A DNA stretch of 64,000 nucleotides from Priestia abyssalis (GTDB lineage: Bacteria > Bacillota > Bacilli > Bacillales > Bacillaceae_H), in NCBI RefSeq assembly GCF_002019595.1, contig NZ_KV917369.1, forward strand, positions 5,004,326 through 5,068,325. The letters run 5' to 3'. The stretch's first letter is position 1. Each line of letters begins with the position of its first letter. The position numbers and the translations under genes were made by a program. This document shows, one piece after another, positions 15,949 to 26,363 of the stretch. The notes beneath the pieces are model-generated. The model ran no database searches and was not told where the DNA came from. It was given only the letters and a program-made list of their open reading frames with translations.

Positions 15949-17584
15949 ATGCGCCTTTCTGTCTTAACAACTTACGACGAATCATATTCTCCAATCGTTT
16001 TCCCATTACTTTCTCCAATAGGCCGGAACGGTAGGATGCATACAAATAAACGCCTCCCCCTATTATTACGCCAAACATTGTAATCATACCTGAAGCGGCA
16101 CGACCGTCTTCATATGTCATAAACAAGGATAAACTGTATTGGACAGAACCGACACTCAACGCCATTAAAATGGCAAAAATAAGCATCAGTAACGTACGCT
16201 TCATCAGCAACCCGAAATGATAGTCCGCATGTTTTTGAATCATGTAGAAGGTATATGCAATAGAAACCGTATAGCCTAAGGCTGTCGCCACAATCGAACC
16301 AATTTCATTGAACAGGAAGATAAACGGCATATTAAATACAATTTTCACGACTAACCCCAAAACTAGACTAATAACGGCATATTTCTGTTTATTAATTCCT
16401 TGCAAGATGGCTGCATTTACTGTAAAAAAGGAAAACCATAAAGCAAGCGGTGCGTACATACGCAGGATAAAGCCGCCTGCATCCGCATCTTTAACATCAT
16501 ACAAGAAGCCGTAAATCGGATAAGAAAGGACCATTAATCCGACGACTGCGGGAAGGACTAAAAACACGATTGTTTGGTACGTCTGATCGATTTGGCGCTT
16601 TAACAAATCATGGTTACCGTCTGTATATGATTTTGTAATGGTCGGGACAAGGGTCAAACCGAACGCTGTCGCAATGGAGAGCGGAATCATGACAAGCTTT
16701 GGCACCCATGTTTGGATGATTCCAAACATATACTCCGTCTTCTCTTTCTCTCCTGCGGCAATCATCGCTTTATTAAATGTATATTGGTCTACATATTGAA
16801 ACAAAGGAATCGCCAGACCGACGAATACAAATGGACCTGCGTATGTGAACAGTTCTTTAAACATCTGCCCTGTTGTAAGGTCAGCAGGTTCCACACTGTT
16901 TTCCAAAAGCTTATCCAAGTGGGGCTTTCGCTTTTTCCAATACCAAAGTAGAACGATAAGGCCTCCCAATGCCCCAACGAATGCAGCAAAATTAGCATAA
17001 CCTACAGCTGTAGCAACCTCACCGTTCATTCCCTTAATAATGATATAACTTGCCGTTAATAAGAAAACAATACGAAAAAGCTGTTCAACCACTTGTGAAA
17101 CAGCAGTAGGACCCATTGATTGATGCCCTTGAAAAAAACCGCGTATAATACTCATCATTGGTACAATGATAAGGGCTATACTCACCATTCGAATAACCAT
17201 GGTTACATCTTGAACAGAATTTTGAAGATCACTAGACCCAAGAACTCCTTTTGCAAGGATTGGCGCCATAAAATAAAGAACGCCAAAGGATAAAAAACCT
17301 GTTGCCAACATTAGTTTCATCCCGGCTCGAAACAGCCTTCTGCTTGTATAATAATCGCCCATTGCATTATACTTCGAGACAAATTTAGAAACTGCCATCG
17401 GTACACCCATTGTGGCAAGGCTCAGATAAATGGTATATTGTCCATATCCGTAAGCAAATAATGCCCCTCCGACGGCCCCGACCAATGCTTCAAACGGAAA
17501 TAAGTAGATCATTCCTAAAATACGTGAAATATAGGTTCCTAAGGTGAGGACAAACGTTCCTCGTAAAAGTTTAGAATCAGACAT
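15947..17584 (-). CDS. murJ: Lipid II flippase MurJ (YtgP), MOP superfamily
   Basis: A 545-residue polytopic membrane protein with 14 predicted helices, of the polysaccharide-export branch of the MOP superfamily. B. subtilis YtgP (544 residues) moves lipid II across the membrane for peptidoglycan synthesis. Characteristic segments are LLRGTFVLTLGTYISRILG at the N-terminus and FFQGHQSMGPTAVSQVVEQ in the middle. The frame extends to 17650, but the ATG at 17584 has GGAGG at 7 nt distance and gives the family start MSDSKLLRG. SpoVB is a paralogue; the length and neighbours point to YtgP. Confidence 0.9.
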   Translation of the reverse strand: MSDSKLLRGTFVLTLGTYISRILGMIYLFPFEALVGAVGGALFAYGYGQYTIYLSLATMGVPMAVSKFVSKYNAMGDYYTSRRLFRAGMKLMLATGFLSFGVLYFMAPILAKGVLGSSDLQNSVQDVTMVIRMVSIALIIVPMMSIIRGFFQGHQSMGPTAVSQVVEQLFRIVFLLTASYIIIKGMNGEVATAVGYANFAAFVGALGGLIVLLWYWKKRKPHLDKLLENSVEPADLTTGQMFKELFTYAGPFVFVGLAIPLFQYVDQYTFNKAMIAAGEKEKTEYMFGIIQTWVPKLVMIPLSIATAFGLTLVPTITKSYTDGNHDLLKRQIDQTYQTIVFLVLPAVVGLMVLSYPIYGFLYDVKDADAGGFILRMYAPLALWFSFFTVNAAILQGINKQKYAVISLVLGLVVKIVFNMPFIFLFNEIGSIVATALGYTVSIAYTFYMIQKHADYHFGLLMKRTLLMLIFAILMALSVGSVQYSLSLFMTYEDGRAASGMITMFGVIIGGGVYLYASYRSGLLEKVMGKRLENMIRRKLLRQKGA

Positions 17585-17740
17585 GAATGTGCCTCCAATA
17601 TCGCAACTTACATAATGATAATAGTGATATAGCAAAAAATAAGCAAGCAAACATACTGCATACCGAATAATTGTAACGAAACTTTCGGTTTTTGTCAGGT
17701 AAAGAAATAAAGTTTTCTAAAAGAATAGGCTGGTGACATA

Positions 17741-19012
17741 ATGAAGTATGATGTAATCGTAATCGGAGGAGGGCCTTCAGGGCTCATGGCCTCCATTGCA
17801 GCAGGAGAAACTGGAGCAAAAGTATTGCTCTTAGATAAAGGAAATAAACTTGGCAGAAAGCTGGCCATCTCAGGAGGCGGCCGCTGTAATGTGACGAACC
17901 GGCTGCCGGTTGACGAAATTGTGAAACACATTCCCGGTAATGGGCGTTTTTTATATAGCGCCTTCTCGGTTTTCAATAACGAAGATATCATTTCATTCTT
18001 TGAAAATCTTGGAATTCGATTGAAAGAGGAAGACCATGGCCGGATGTTTCCGGTTACGGATAAAGCCCAATCGGTTGTTGATGCTTTAATTGGAGAATTA
18101 CAGCGATTAAAAGTAGAAGTCAAAACGAATACTCCCGTTGAAAAAGTGGAGTATGAACATGGAGAAGTAAAAGGGGTTCATTTAAAGGACGGGCGTTACT
18201 TTGAAACGAAAAGTGTAATTTTGGCCGTGGGTGGAAAATCTGTTCCCCATACAGGATCAACAGGGGATGGCTATGCCTGGGCAGAAGAAGCGGGACATAC
18301 GATTACAGAGCTGTATCCTACAGAAGTTCCTGTCACGTCAGGTGAACCATTTATCCAAAGTAAAACGCTGCAGGGACTCTCATTACGAGACGTAGCGCTT
18401 AGTGTGTTGAATAAAAAGGATAAACCCGTCATTACCCATCGAATGGACATGATTTTCACTCACTTTGGTTTATCGGGTCCAGCCGTTTTGCGGTGCAGCC
18501 AATATGTTGTAAAAGAATTAAAAAAGCAAAAATCCAACACCGTGACGATGAGTCTTGACGCCATTCCTGACCAAAACGGTGAACAGTTATTTCAAAGCAT
18601 GATTAAGATGCTGAAAGAGGAACCAAAAAAGGCTATTAAAAACATATGCAAGGGATTGCTTCCCGAACGATATTTGTTGTTTTTACTCGAGCAAGCCGAT
18701 ATTGATGGACAAGCAGCGGCAGGCCAAATACCTCATGAAAAAATTAGACAGTTTGTAAAGTTATGCAAGCAATTCCCTATTAAAGTGAACGGTACTCTTT
18801 CACTGGAAAAAGCCTTCGTAACAGGAGGCGGTGTTTCCGTCAAGGAAATCCACCCAAAAGAAATGGCATCTAAACTAATGCCAGGCCTATATTTTTGCGG
18901 AGAAATTTTAGATATTCATGGCTACACTGGCGGCTATAACATTACGTCCGCTCTTGTGACCGGAAGATTGGCCGGCACAAACGCAGGGAGATATGCCCTT
19001 AGCCCATCATAG
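17741..19012 (+). CDS. ytfP: YtfP, HI0933-family FAD-dependent oxidoreductase
   Basis: A 423-residue BaiN/HI0933-like flavoprotein. The N-terminal dinucleotide fold is [28 protein letters not shown]-like (GxGxxG at about residues 9-14). The motif [16 protein letters not shown] is diagnostic for the family, and the C-terminal [19 protein letters not shown] closes the FAD site. The physiological reaction is not established. It stands alone and diverges from murJ. Confidence 0.88.
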   Translation: MKYDVIVIGGGPSGLMASIAAGETGAKVLLLDKGNKLGRKLAISGGGRCNVTNRLPVDEIVKHIPGNGRFLYSAFSVFNNEDIISFFENLGIRLKEEDHGRMFPVTDKAQSVVDALIGELQRLKVEVKTNTPVEKVEYEHGEVKGVHLKDGRYFETKSVILAVGGKSVPHTGSTGDGYAWAEEAGHTITELYPTEVPVTSGEPFIQSKTLQGLSLRDVALSVLNKKDKPVITHRMDMIFTHFGLSGPAVLRCSQYVVKELKKQKSNTVTMSLDAIPDQNGEQLFQSMIKMLKEEPKKAIKNICKGLLPERYLLFLLEQADIDGQAAAGQIPHEKIRQFVKLCKQFPIKVNGTLSLEKAFVTGGGVSVKEIHPKEMASKLMPGLYFCGEILDIHGYTGGYNITSALVTGRLAGTNAGRYALSPS

Positions 19013-19035
19013 AAAAATAAAGGCATACCTAAATA

Positions 19036-19190
19036 TAAAGTGAGACTGCCATCAGTTGGGGTTTTCTCCATCTCCCACCGATGGTTAGCGAGACTTATCG
19101 GATCTTTACGAGCAGTTATCTCCCAGTTATCTTCTTTGCTTCGCTCGAATCTTGAAGTGGGAGTTTTACTGCCCGTTAAGGTGGGATAAA
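19036..19190 (+). repeat. Short dispersed repeat, family 1, copy 3 (longest form, about 155 bp)
   Basis: Diverged left core (CCATCAGTTGGGG) and well-kept right core (TTTACTGCCCGTTAAG-GTGGGATAAA). The longer interior includes CTTGAAGTGGGAG, which can pair with CTCCCA segments upstream. Lies behind ytfP. Confidence 0.65.
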
Positions 19191-19209
19191 AATCGAGCCT
19201 AGTGATTCT

Positions 19210-19392
19210 CTAGGCTCGATAAATAACCATCGCGGAAAAACAGTAAATTTGTTCTCCATCTATATCGGTATGAAGCGCAACTTGATAGTTAATATTCACG
19301 AATTGGGTTTCTGATAACGTTTTCAAAAAGTGATTCAATTTTCGTTCCAAATCTTCTTCATGCTCCTCATCAAACATTTTCACTTGCAGCAT
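19210..19392 (-). CDS. cse60: Sporulation protein Cse60
   Basis: A 60-residue protein, exactly the length of B. subtilis Cse60, a sigma-E-controlled sporulation protein of unknown function. It begins MLQVKMFDEEHEEDLERKLN, as is typical, and ends in a beta-rich stretch. Its ATG follows the stop of the upstream gene by one nucleotide, so the two are translationally coupled. The GGGTGGTG within the upstream gene serves as the ribosome binding site. Confidence 0.8.
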   Translation of the reverse strand: MLQVKMFDEEHEEDLERKLNHFLKTLSETQFVNINYQVALHTDIDGEQIYCFSAMVIYRA

Positions 19393-19393
19393 C

Positions 19394-19627
19394 TTAACAC
19401 CACCCTAAATCGCACCCTTCCACATACGGTCCTGGAATAATTGATGATGCATCAATGACTTTCAGAATCTGACCTTCCTCATATACATAGCCTTCCTGTA
19501 AATCATACCGTTTTCCCTCTTCAGAGAAAATAATCGTACCAATCAGTTCCTTGTGAAAATAGAGCTCCATATATCCATCTTTTAGCTTTGCGCTTACTCG
19601 TTCTGTTACGTTCATAATATGAAGCAT
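19394..19627 (-). CDS. Small DUF2553-like protein coupled to cse60
   Basis: A 77-residue protein with alternating beta strands (LKDGYMELYFHKELIGTIIF) and the striking C-terminus YVEGCDLGWC. This tail resembles DUF2553 (YusG-like) proteins; I am not certain of the family. The ATG at 19627 is 8 nt after AAAGGAGG, better than the ATG at 19648 upstream. One-nucleotide spacing to cse60 suggests a shared sporulation-linked role. Confidence 0.65.
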   Translation of the reverse strand: MLHIMNVTERVSAKLKDGYMELYFHKELIGTIIFSEEGKRYDLQEGYVYEEGQILKVIDASSIIPGPYVEGCDLGWC

Positions 19628-19707
19628 TCCCATTCCTCCTTTCTTCATATTTACGATAAATCCTCTAACTTATGAATACCGTTTATAAAGAAAAATAAGT
19701 TTTAAAA

Positions 19708-19770
19708 CAAAGAGGATGAGCCAAAAGGGTAAAAAGTAACCCTTTTGACTCATCCTCCTGACAGGGCCTG
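19708..19770 (-). repeat. Dispersed palindromic repeat, family 2, copy 3 (short form)
   Basis: On the minus strand: GGCCCTGTCAGGAGGATGAG, then CAAAAGGGTT, a centre, and AACCCTTTTGGCTCATCC-like complement. Arms pair over about 17 bp (GAGGATGAG.CAAAAGGGT). It lies between ytwF and the small DUF2553-like gene. Confidence 0.65.
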
Positions 19771-19828
19771 CCATGAAGATCTACTAAAATCAAAATGAAC
19801 GTTTGCGAGTCCTGCTTTTAAAGCCGCC

Positions 19829-20134
19829 TTATTCGACGTCTCCAGACCATTCCAGCATTCCGCCCACCATATTGCGTACTTTATATCCTTGATCCTGCAG
19901 GTATTCACAAACCCGTTCGCTTCGATAACCAGAACGACAAATAAAGATATATTCCTTTTCTTTTTCAAATTGATCCAAACTCTGTGGAATATCGTTCATT
20001 TTTATATGTTTTGCTGCTGGAATTTTACCGGCAGCTACTTCCTCATCTTCGCGAACATCCACTAACAGCACATCTTCCCCTGCTTCTAACTTCTTCTTCA
20101 ATTCCTCTGTCGTAATTATTTGAACCTCACTCAT
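19829..20134 (-). CDS. ytwF: YtwF, single-domain rhodanese-like protein
   Basis: A 101-residue rhodanese domain. The active-site loop CRSGYRS at about residues 70-76 supplies the persulfide cysteine; VDVREDEE is the conserved acidic motif near 26-33. Such proteins carry sulfane sulfur in the cytosol. It lies directly downstream of leuS, as in B. subtilis, but a 240-nt spacer with a hairpin separates them. GGGTGAGATAG precedes ATG. Confidence 0.88.
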   Translation of the reverse strand: MSEVQIITTEELKKKLEAGEDVLLVDVREDEEVAAGKIPAAKHIKMNDIPQSLDQFEKEKEYIFICRSGYRSERVCEYLQDQGYKVRNMVGGMLEWSGDVE

Positions 20135-20317
20135 CTATCTCACCCTTTCACTTCATCTTTTCTCATTATAGCAATGAAAAAGCCTGCTATCCATTATTAG
20201 GACCAGCAAGCTTTTTAATTATTATATACATTCCCATTAATAAATCAACACACCTTTATTTCACCGAGAGATATTCGCAATCGGTCATTCAGACAACTTG
20301 AATGTGCCCTCAAAGGC

Positions 20318-20362
20318 TAGAAGATTCAATATGACCGTTCTTTGGTCATGTTGAATCTTCTA
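20318..20362 (-). terminator. Hairpin behind leuS
   Basis: TAGAAGATTCAACATGACC pairs with GGTCATATTGAATCTTCTA with one C:A mismatch (or wobble on the other strand). There is no T-run, so its role as a terminator is unproven. Confidence 0.45.
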
Positions 20363-20377
20363 AATCGATCTATATAG

Positions 20378-22792
20378 TTAGTTTGCTACAATGTTTACTA
20401 ACTTGCCGGGAACGGCAATCACTTTACGGATTGTTTTCCCTTCAATTTGCTGCTGAACACTTTCATCAGCCATTGCAATCTCTTCCATTTGTTCTTTGGA
20501 AGCTTTCGGTGAAATATTTAATTTCGTACGAACTTTCCCATTCACTTGCACAACGATTTCAACCTTATCTTCTACAAGTTTCGCTTCATCATACGCAGGC
20601 CATGCTTCATATGAAATCGTTTCACTATGGCCCAGTTTTGCCCAAAGTTCTTCTGCAATGTGAGGACAAATTGGTGACAAAATCTTTACGAACCCTTCAA
20701 CAAATGGTTTCGGCAATACTTCGGCTTTATATGCATCATTGATAAAGACCATTAATTGAGAGATACCTGTATTGAAACGAAGTCCCTCATAATCTTCTGT
20801 CACTTTTTTAACGGTTTGATGATACACGCGTTCCAATGAAGTATCACTGCTCTCTTGGATCTTGTCACTCAGTGTACCGTCTTCATTGACAAACAAACGC
20901 CAAACGCGATCTAAGAAGCGACGGGAACCATCCAATCCTTTCGTTGACCATGCAATTGATGCTTCAAGAGGCCCCATGAACATTTCGTACAAACGAAGCG
21001 TATCCGCGCCGTGGCTTTCTACGATGTCATCCGGATTAACGACATTTCCTTTTGATTTACTCATTTTTTCATTATTTTCACCAAGAATCATGCCTTGGTT
21101 GAATAATTTTTGGAATGGCTCCTTAGTCGGTACAACACCAATGTCGTACAAAAACTTATGCCAGAAACGGGCATACAATAAGTGAAGCACTGCATGCTCC
21201 GCTCCACCGATATAAATATCAACCGGTAACCATTGCTTCAATTTTTCAGGGTCTGCAAGCTGTTCACTGTTGTGCGGATCAATGTAACGTAAATAGTACC
21301 AGCAGCTTCCGCCCCATTGCGGCATTGTATTCGTTTCGCGGCGGCCTTTTTTGCCGGTTACCGGATCAACTACATTTACCCATTCTTCAACGTTTGCAAG
21401 CGGTGATTCTCCTGTACCCGAAGGACGGATATCATCTGTTTGCGGAAGCACTAACGGAAGCTCTTCCTCAGGCACTGCGGTCATTGTACCGTCTTCCCAA
21501 TGAATAACTGGAATCGGCTCGCCCCAATAACGCTGACGGCTGAACAACCAGTCGCGAAGACGGTACGTTACCTTTTTCTCGCCCGCTTTGTTTTCTTCCA
21601 GCCATTCAATCATTTTTGTGATTGCTTCTTCTTTGTTTAAGCCGTTCAAGAATTCGGAGTTTACATGCCCGCCGTCTCCTGTGTAAGCTTCCTTGGAAAC
21701 GTCACCGCCCGCCACAACTTCCTTAATTGGCAATTCGAATTTCTTCGCGAATTCGTAGTCGCGCTCATCGTGCGCCGGCACCGCCATAATTGCGCCTGTA
21801 CCATAGCTTGCAAGCACATAATCCGCAATCCAAATCGGCATTTTCTCGCCGTTCACCGGATTGACAGCATAAGCGCCTGTGAACACACCTGTTTTATCCT
21901 TCGCCAAATCTGTACGCTCTAAATCGCTCTTCGTTTTCACTTGATCTAAGTAAGCTTCAACAGCCGCTTTTTGTTCCCCCGTTGTAATTTTCCCAACAAG
22001 TGCATGCTCAGGTGCCAATACAGAGTATGTCGCGCCGAATAACGTATCAGGACGCGTCGTGAATACTGTATATGTTTCGTCTGTTCCATCTACCTTGAAA
22101 TGTACCTCGGCCCCTTCGGAACGTCCAATCCAGTTACGTTGCATCTCCTTTAAGCTCTCAGGCCAATCCAGTTCTTCCAAATCTTCCAATAAGCGATCAG
22201 CGTACGCCGTGATTTTTAATACCCATTGCTTCATCGGACGGCGTTCAACCGGATGACCGCCGCGCTCGCTCTTTCCGTCAATTACTTCTTCGTTCGCCAA
22301 TACTGTGCCAAGTGCCGGGCACCAGTTCACTGCTACTTCATCGACGTAAGCTAAGCCTTTTTCATATAATTTTAAGAAAATCCATTGTGTCCACTTGTAG
22401 TAATTCGGGTCTGTTGTGTTCACTTCACGATCCCAATCGTAAGAGAAGCCCAATGCCTTAATTTGATTGCGGAACGTATTGATGTTTTTTTCTGTGAATT
22501 CTGCAGGATCATTTCCTGTATCAAGCGCATATTGCTCAGCAGGCAGCCCGAATGCATCCCATCCCATCGGATGAAGTACATTGTATCCTTGCATACGTTT
22601 CATACGGGATAAAATATCCGTTGCTGTATAGCCTTCCGGATGTCCTACATGAAGACCTGCACCTGATGGATAAGGAAACATATCTAACGCATAAAACTTG
22701 CGTTTACCTTCATCTTCTGTCGTTTTAAACGTTTTATTATTCTCCCAATACAATTGCCATTTTTTCTCAATCTCTTGATGAATAAAAGCCAT
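20378..22792 (-). CDS. leuS: Leucyl-tRNA synthetase
   Basis: An 804-residue class Ia synthetase, full length for Bacillus LeuRS. The HIGH-type motif is [16 protein letters not shown] at about 41-56. The editing domain shows [12 protein letters not shown] and the [15 protein letters not shown] loop. The KMSKS motif ([13 protein letters not shown]) is near residue 577. It charges tRNA-Leu. Expression is controlled by the T-box leader immediately upstream (22873-23125), which reads uncharged tRNA-Leu. Confidence 0.97.
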   Translation of the reverse strand: MAFIHQEIEKKWQLYWENNKTFKTTEDEGKRKFYALDMFPYPSGAGLHVGHPEGYTATDILSRMKRMQGYNVLHPMGWDAFGLPAEQYALDTGNDPAEFTEKNINTFRNQIKALGFSYDWDREVNTTDPNYYKWTQWIFLKLYEKGLAYVDEVAVNWCPALGTVLANEEVIDGKSERGGHPVERRPMKQWVLKITAYADRLLEDLEELDWPESLKEMQRNWIGRSEGAEVHFKVDGTDETYTVFTTRPDTLFGATYSVLAPEHALVGKITTGEQKAAVEAYLDQVKTKSDLERTDLAKDKTGVFTGAYAVNPVNGEKMPIWIADYVLASYGTGAIMAVPAHDERDYEFAKKFELPIKEVVAGGDVSKEAYTGDGGHVNSEFLNGLNKEEAITKMIEWLEENKAGEKKVTYRLRDWLFSRQRYWGEPIPVIHWEDGTMTAVPEEELPLVLPQTDDIRPSGTGESPLANVEEWVNVVDPVTGKKGRRETNTMPQWGGSCWYYLRYIDPHNSEQLADPEKLKQWLPVDIYIGGAEHAVLHLLYARFWHKFLYDIGVVPTKEPFQKLFNQGMILGENNEKMSKSKGNVVNPDDIVESHGADTLRLYEMFMGPLEASIAWSTKGLDGSRRFLDRVWRLFVNEDGTLSDKIQESSDTSLERVYHQTVKKVTEDYEGLRFNTGISQLMVFINDAYKAEVLPKPFVEGFVKILSPICPHIAEELWAKLGHSETISYEAWPAYDEAKLVEDKVEIVVQVNGKVRTKLNISPKASKEQMEEIAMADESVQQQIEGKTIRKVIAVPGKLVNIVAN

Positions 22793-22872
22793 GAATTGTC
22801 CTCCTCACTTCATTTTCACTTTTTAAGCCTATAAAGTCATATACTCTCATTCTAGACAGTTTGACCCAAATA

Positions 22873-23125
22873 AAAAACCTCCCGTCCCAAAAAGGGACGA
22901 GAGGATTCTTTCATCTTCCCGCGGTACCACCCACATTAGTGCTTAACATATGCACTCGCTTAAACCCCTTAACGCAGGCAATACGGCAAACATTACTTTA
23001 TTTCACATTTGCAACTCCAAGGTGAGTTCATGAACGCTCGTTTGTTGACTCGCACCAACCGTCAACTCTCTTCGCTCGTTTCGTTCATTACTAATCCTTT
23101 TCAAGGTTATTAAATCATTGATTGT
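22873..23125 (-). promoter_or_regulatory. T-box leader (leucine) of leuS
   Basis: On the minus strand the invariant T-box GGGTGGTACCGCG is at about 22920-22934. It is followed by the terminator CTCTCGTCCC-loop-GGGACGGGAGG-TTTTTT (22873-22905). Upstream, the stem I internal loop carries GAACTCACC; its CTC (23024-23026) is a leucine codon and the probable specifier. Uncharged tRNA-Leu would stabilise the antiterminator. Confidence 0.93.
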
Positions 23126-23214
23126 TCACTTTCATTCTAAATAATATGATAAAAAACTTCAAGTCGTGGAGAAAAATTTATGTGGAATATAAGCTTTTTG
23201 AGGATCTATAATAC

Positions 23215-23262
23215 AAAACCCTGACAGCTCGGCATCAGAAAGCCAGACGGTCAGGGGTAAAA
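23215..23262 (-). terminator. Terminator of the GntP-type permease gene
   Basis: CCCCTGAC ... GTCAGGGTTTTG on the minus strand, with an inner stem-loop, 30 nt past the stop. Confidence 0.7.
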
Positions 23263-23293
23263 GTTTCTTCTTAATAAATCGACTTCTATACCA

Positions 23294-24616
23294 TTAAAGA
23301 CCTAGACCAAACGAGAATAATACAATGGCCAAAATGACACCTATTAATGGAACAATGACCGTCATGGCCCCTACTGCACCGTAAGCATCTTGATGTGACT
23401 CTCCGCATATTCCGCGGATGGTTGTTACAACATATCCATTATGCGGAAGAGAGTCTAAGCATCCCGATGAAATGGAAACGACACGGTGCAACGCTTCTGG
23501 ATTAACGCCCATATCCATATAGTGAGGAGCCAGAAGCGGTAAAGCAATGGCTTGCCCGCCTGATGCGGAACCCGTAAGTCCGGCAATGGCACTGACAGCG
23601 ATAGCTCCGCCAATTAATGGACTTCCCGGAATGCTTGTCATCGCATCCACCGCGACTTGGAAGGCCGGAACTCCTTTCGCCACCCCGCCAAATCCAACCA
23701 CAGCAGCTGTGTTACCTATCGCGACCAACGCACCTAATGTTCCTTCCGAGACGGCATTCCAATAATTTCTGAAATACTTCCAATTAATTAAAGTCGTCGC
23801 AAGAACCCCGCCCAACAAGGCAATAATGAGTGCGGATTGCTTTAATGAATCATGGAAGACAAAAGAGACGACTAATACAACCAACAAAGGAATTAAGCTC
23901 AAAATTGGATTTGGAAGCTGACTGTCATCAACCGCGGCTGGATCGTTCTGACGAGCTGTAAAACGTTCTCCCCTCGCAACCGCTTTTGCCACCATGCGTT
24001 TTAACCACCAATAACCGAATACCGCCATTACGATTGCTACAATCAAACTGACTTCCCAACCTGCATAAGGTGTTGTTCCTAAATACTCAATTGGAATCCA
24101 GTTTTGAATCTCAGGTGATCCTGCAGATGTCATCGTAAACGTAACAGACCCGAATGCAAGTGCAGCCGGAATGAACCTTCTTGGTAAATCGGCTTGTTTA
24201 AACAAACTGACTGCCATCGGATATACAGAAAACGCTACAACGAACAAGCTGACACCGCCATATGTTAAAACGGCACAAGCTAATACAACGGCCAATACAG
24301 CCCGTTTCATCCCAAGCTTATCGACAACCCATTTTGATACCGAGTCAGCAGCACCGCTGTCCTCCATAACCTTTCCAAAAATAGCTCCCAGCAAGAACAT
24401 TAAATACCACGCCGTTACAAAGCTTGAAAAACCAGTCATATAGTTTCCGACAAAATTCGCTTCCCCTTCTCCCACAAGCTGCGGAAAAAGCGGCATCCCT
24501 CCCAAAACAGCCACCAGTAAAGCGCATAGAGGTCCTGCAACTAATAAGTTCATTCCCCTCATCGTTAAAAAGATGAGTAAAGCAAGTCCCCCAATCAATC
24601 CGATCATGCTTAACAT
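23294..24616 (-). CDS. GntP family permease
   Basis: A 440-residue membrane protein of about 11-12 helices in the GntP/CitMHS-like ion transporter group. Recognisable segments are GLIGGLALLIFLTMRG at the N-terminus, SAIAGLTGSASGGQAIALPLL in the second half and LDSLPHNGYVVTTI, which is typical of a subgroup often annotated with 3-hydroxybutyrate or other organic acid transport. The actual substrate cannot be read from sequence. GGGGGAGAAAAG precedes ATG. A cre box lies 30-45 nt upstream, so glucose repression by CcpA is likely. Single gene, absent from this place in B. subtilis. Confidence 0.82.
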   Translation of the reverse strand: MLSMIGLIGGLALLIFLTMRGMNLLVAGPLCALLVAVLGGMPLFPQLVGEGEANFVGNYMTGFSSFVTAWYLMFLLGAIFGKVMEDSGAADSVSKWVVDKLGMKRAVLAVVLACAVLTYGGVSLFVVAFSVYPMAVSLFKQADLPRRFIPAALAFGSVTFTMTSAGSPEIQNWIPIEYLGTTPYAGWEVSLIVAIVMAVFGYWWLKRMVAKAVARGERFTARQNDPAAVDDSQLPNPILSLIPLLVVLVVSFVFHDSLKQSALIIALLGGVLATTLINWKYFRNYWNAVSEGTLGALVAIGNTAAVVGFGGVAKGVPAFQVAVDAMTSIPGSPLIGGAIAVSAIAGLTGSASGGQAIALPLLAPHYMDMGVNPEALHRVVSISSGCLDSLPHNGYVVTTIRGICGESHQDAYGAVGAMTVIVPLIGVILAIVLFSFGLGL

Positions 24617-24645
24617 CTTTTCTCCCCCTTTTTCTTACCCAACAA

Positions 24646-24660
24646 GGAAAACGCTTTCAT
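24646..24660 (-). promoter_or_regulatory. cre box (CcpA operator)
   Basis: ATGAAAGCGTTTTCC on the minus strand fits WTGNAANCGNWNNCW at 14 of 15 positions. It sits between the presumed promoter and the permease start. Confidence 0.65.
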
Positions 24661-24840
24661 AAAAATAAAAGTAGTATTTCCTCCCATGGTTGTCTTCCCT
24701 GCCTATCATTATATTATTTTAGTAATAGTCAGTAAATTCTTATTTTTTCATTTTTTGTTGCGTGCAAATATATAATAAAATTTCACTCAGGTAAGGAATT
24801 TACCTCCTGTTAATAAGACTAAAAAAACATATAAAGAAAA

Positions 24841-24873
24841 ATAGCCACCCTTTCGAAGGGATGGCTATTTTTC
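24841..24873 (-). terminator. Terminator of yttB
   Basis: AAAAATAGCCATCCCTTCGAAAGGGTGGCTATTTTTC, a strong stem with T-run on both strands. Confidence 0.85.
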
Positions 24874-24930
24874 TTTCTGTTCTTTTCTAAAGACCCAGAA
24901 CATGAGGAAGTTGACGAAAACAGTTCTTCA

Positions 24931-26127
24931 TTAAGACACGGCTCCAGCAGCCATGTCCAAATGCTTTGCTTTATTCAATTTCCGATTGTAAGCGATTGTT
25001 GTAAACATGGAAATGACTAAAAAGCCGATCAGTACATAAAATAATATATTCATGTTATAGTAATCGGCTAAAATCCCGCCAATTAGAGGCCCTATCATTC
25101 TCCCTCCTGTTGCCGTACTGTTTACCACTCCTTGATAAAACCCTTCTCTCCCTTTCGGCGCCAGCACACTGGCAATTGTTGGAACTGCCGGCCAAACAAA
25201 CATCTCTCCAATTGTAAGAACAATCATCGCCGCAAGAAAATGCGAGAACTGCTGCGCAACCGATATAATGGCAAATGAAGCTATGAAGATGGTGATCCCT
25301 AAAAGGATTTGTACTTTTAACGTTTTGGCTGCCACTTTAATGAAAGCATTGATCATTGGCTGCCCTAGTACAATAATCAATCCATTGATGGTCCAAAGGA
25401 AGCTATATTGTTTTAACGAGATATGGAGTTCCTGAGTGTAGACGGAAATCGTTGAAGCCCATTGAGAGTATGCTACCCAGCATAATAAATAACCGCCGCA
25501 AAGCGTTAGCAAAGCTTGAAATTTAGCCTTGTTTTGTACAAGAGACATTTCGTCGAGCACACTGACTTGTTTGGCTTTTTCAGCAGACATTTTATGATAA
25601 GAAAAAACCGCAATCAAGAAAAAAACCACATACATAACAGCATTGGCAATAAAAATATACGAAAAGGAATAAGAGGCTACAAGACCGCCGAGAGCTGAAC
25701 CGAGAGCCACTCCTGCATTTTGAGCAACATACAGGGCATTAAACGCTTTTCTTCCACCTTCGGGCCATACTGTTCCTCCCATTGCATACATGGCAGGAAA
25801 AACAATACCTGATCCCAGACCAATGACGACAAGCAAGAATATGTACAGAGGCCACTCCTGAAAGAAGACGAGGGTGATTAAGGCAGATAAAGTAATAAGA
25901 ATTCCCAATAAAATGGATTTATAGCCGCCAATCTTATCAAATAGCACTCCGCCGAGCAAATTTCCGATCACGCTTGCGCCAGCATTGAGCATTAATACAA
26001 TACCCGCCATCGATAACGATTTACCTAAGTGATCATGAATGTAAATCGTATTTAAAGGCCATAAAAAAGAAGCTCCCGTTACGTTGATAAGCATCCCCAT
26101 TACTAAGAGCCATAATGAACGAGGCAT
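24931..26127 (-). CDS. yttB: YttB, major facilitator superfamily transporter
   Basis: A 398-residue MFS protein with 12 predicted helices. The loop 2-3 motif is GNLLGGVLFDKIGGYKS at about residues 55-71, and GRMIGPLIGGILADYY lies in the C-terminal half. It resembles drug or sugar efflux MFS permeases; substrate unknown. The raw frame opens at 26307, but AAAGGAGGTGCCTGCTTT-ATG at 26127 is clearly the start. Named from the match in type, size and position with B. subtilis yttB. Confidence 0.85.
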   Translation of the reverse strand: MPRSLWLLVMGMLINVTGASFLWPLNTIYIHDHLGKSLSMAGIVLMLNAGASVIGNLLGGVLFDKIGGYKSILLGILITLSALITLVFFQEWPLYIFLLVVIGLGSGIVFPAMYAMGGTVWPEGGRKAFNALYVAQNAGVALGSALGGLVASYSFSYIFIANAVMYVVFFLIAVFSYHKMSAEKAKQVSVLDEMSLVQNKAKFQALLTLCGGYLLCWVAYSQWASTISVYTQELHISLKQYSFLWTINGLIIVLGQPMINAFIKVAAKTLKVQILLGITIFIASFAIISVAQQFSHFLAAMIVLTIGEMFVWPAVPTIASVLAPKGREGFYQGVVNSTATGGRMIGPLIGGILADYYNMNILFYVLIGFLVISMFTTIAYNRKLNKAKHLDMAAGAVS

Positions 26128-26341
26128 AAAGCAGGCACCTCCTTTATATTTTTCGGATGAATCCCCACACATGGTGTTGATACACACCCATATTTTGAAA
26201 ATCGTAAATTTCGAGTTCCAAAATAAATTGTATGACCTTCCTCTCCATTTGGCAATACAAAGGAAAAACTTTATTTTTTCAAAAAATAAAGACCGATAAA
26301 ATGGCATTAAAAGAGATGTCGCTAAGACTAAAACATGAAAG

Positions 26342-26363
26342 AAAGCAGCCTGTTGGCTGCTTT
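26342..26363 (-). terminator. Terminator of the small 54-residue gene
   Basis: AAAGCAGCC-AACA-GGCTGCTTTCTTT on the minus strand; its upstream arm touches the stop codon. Confidence 0.65.

Larger units (their letters stand above)
24617..24930. other. Intergenic region upstream of the permease gene
   Basis: About 310 nt: cre box (24646-24660), AT-rich promoter region, and the yttB terminator (24841-24873). No coding frame seen. Confidence 0.6.
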
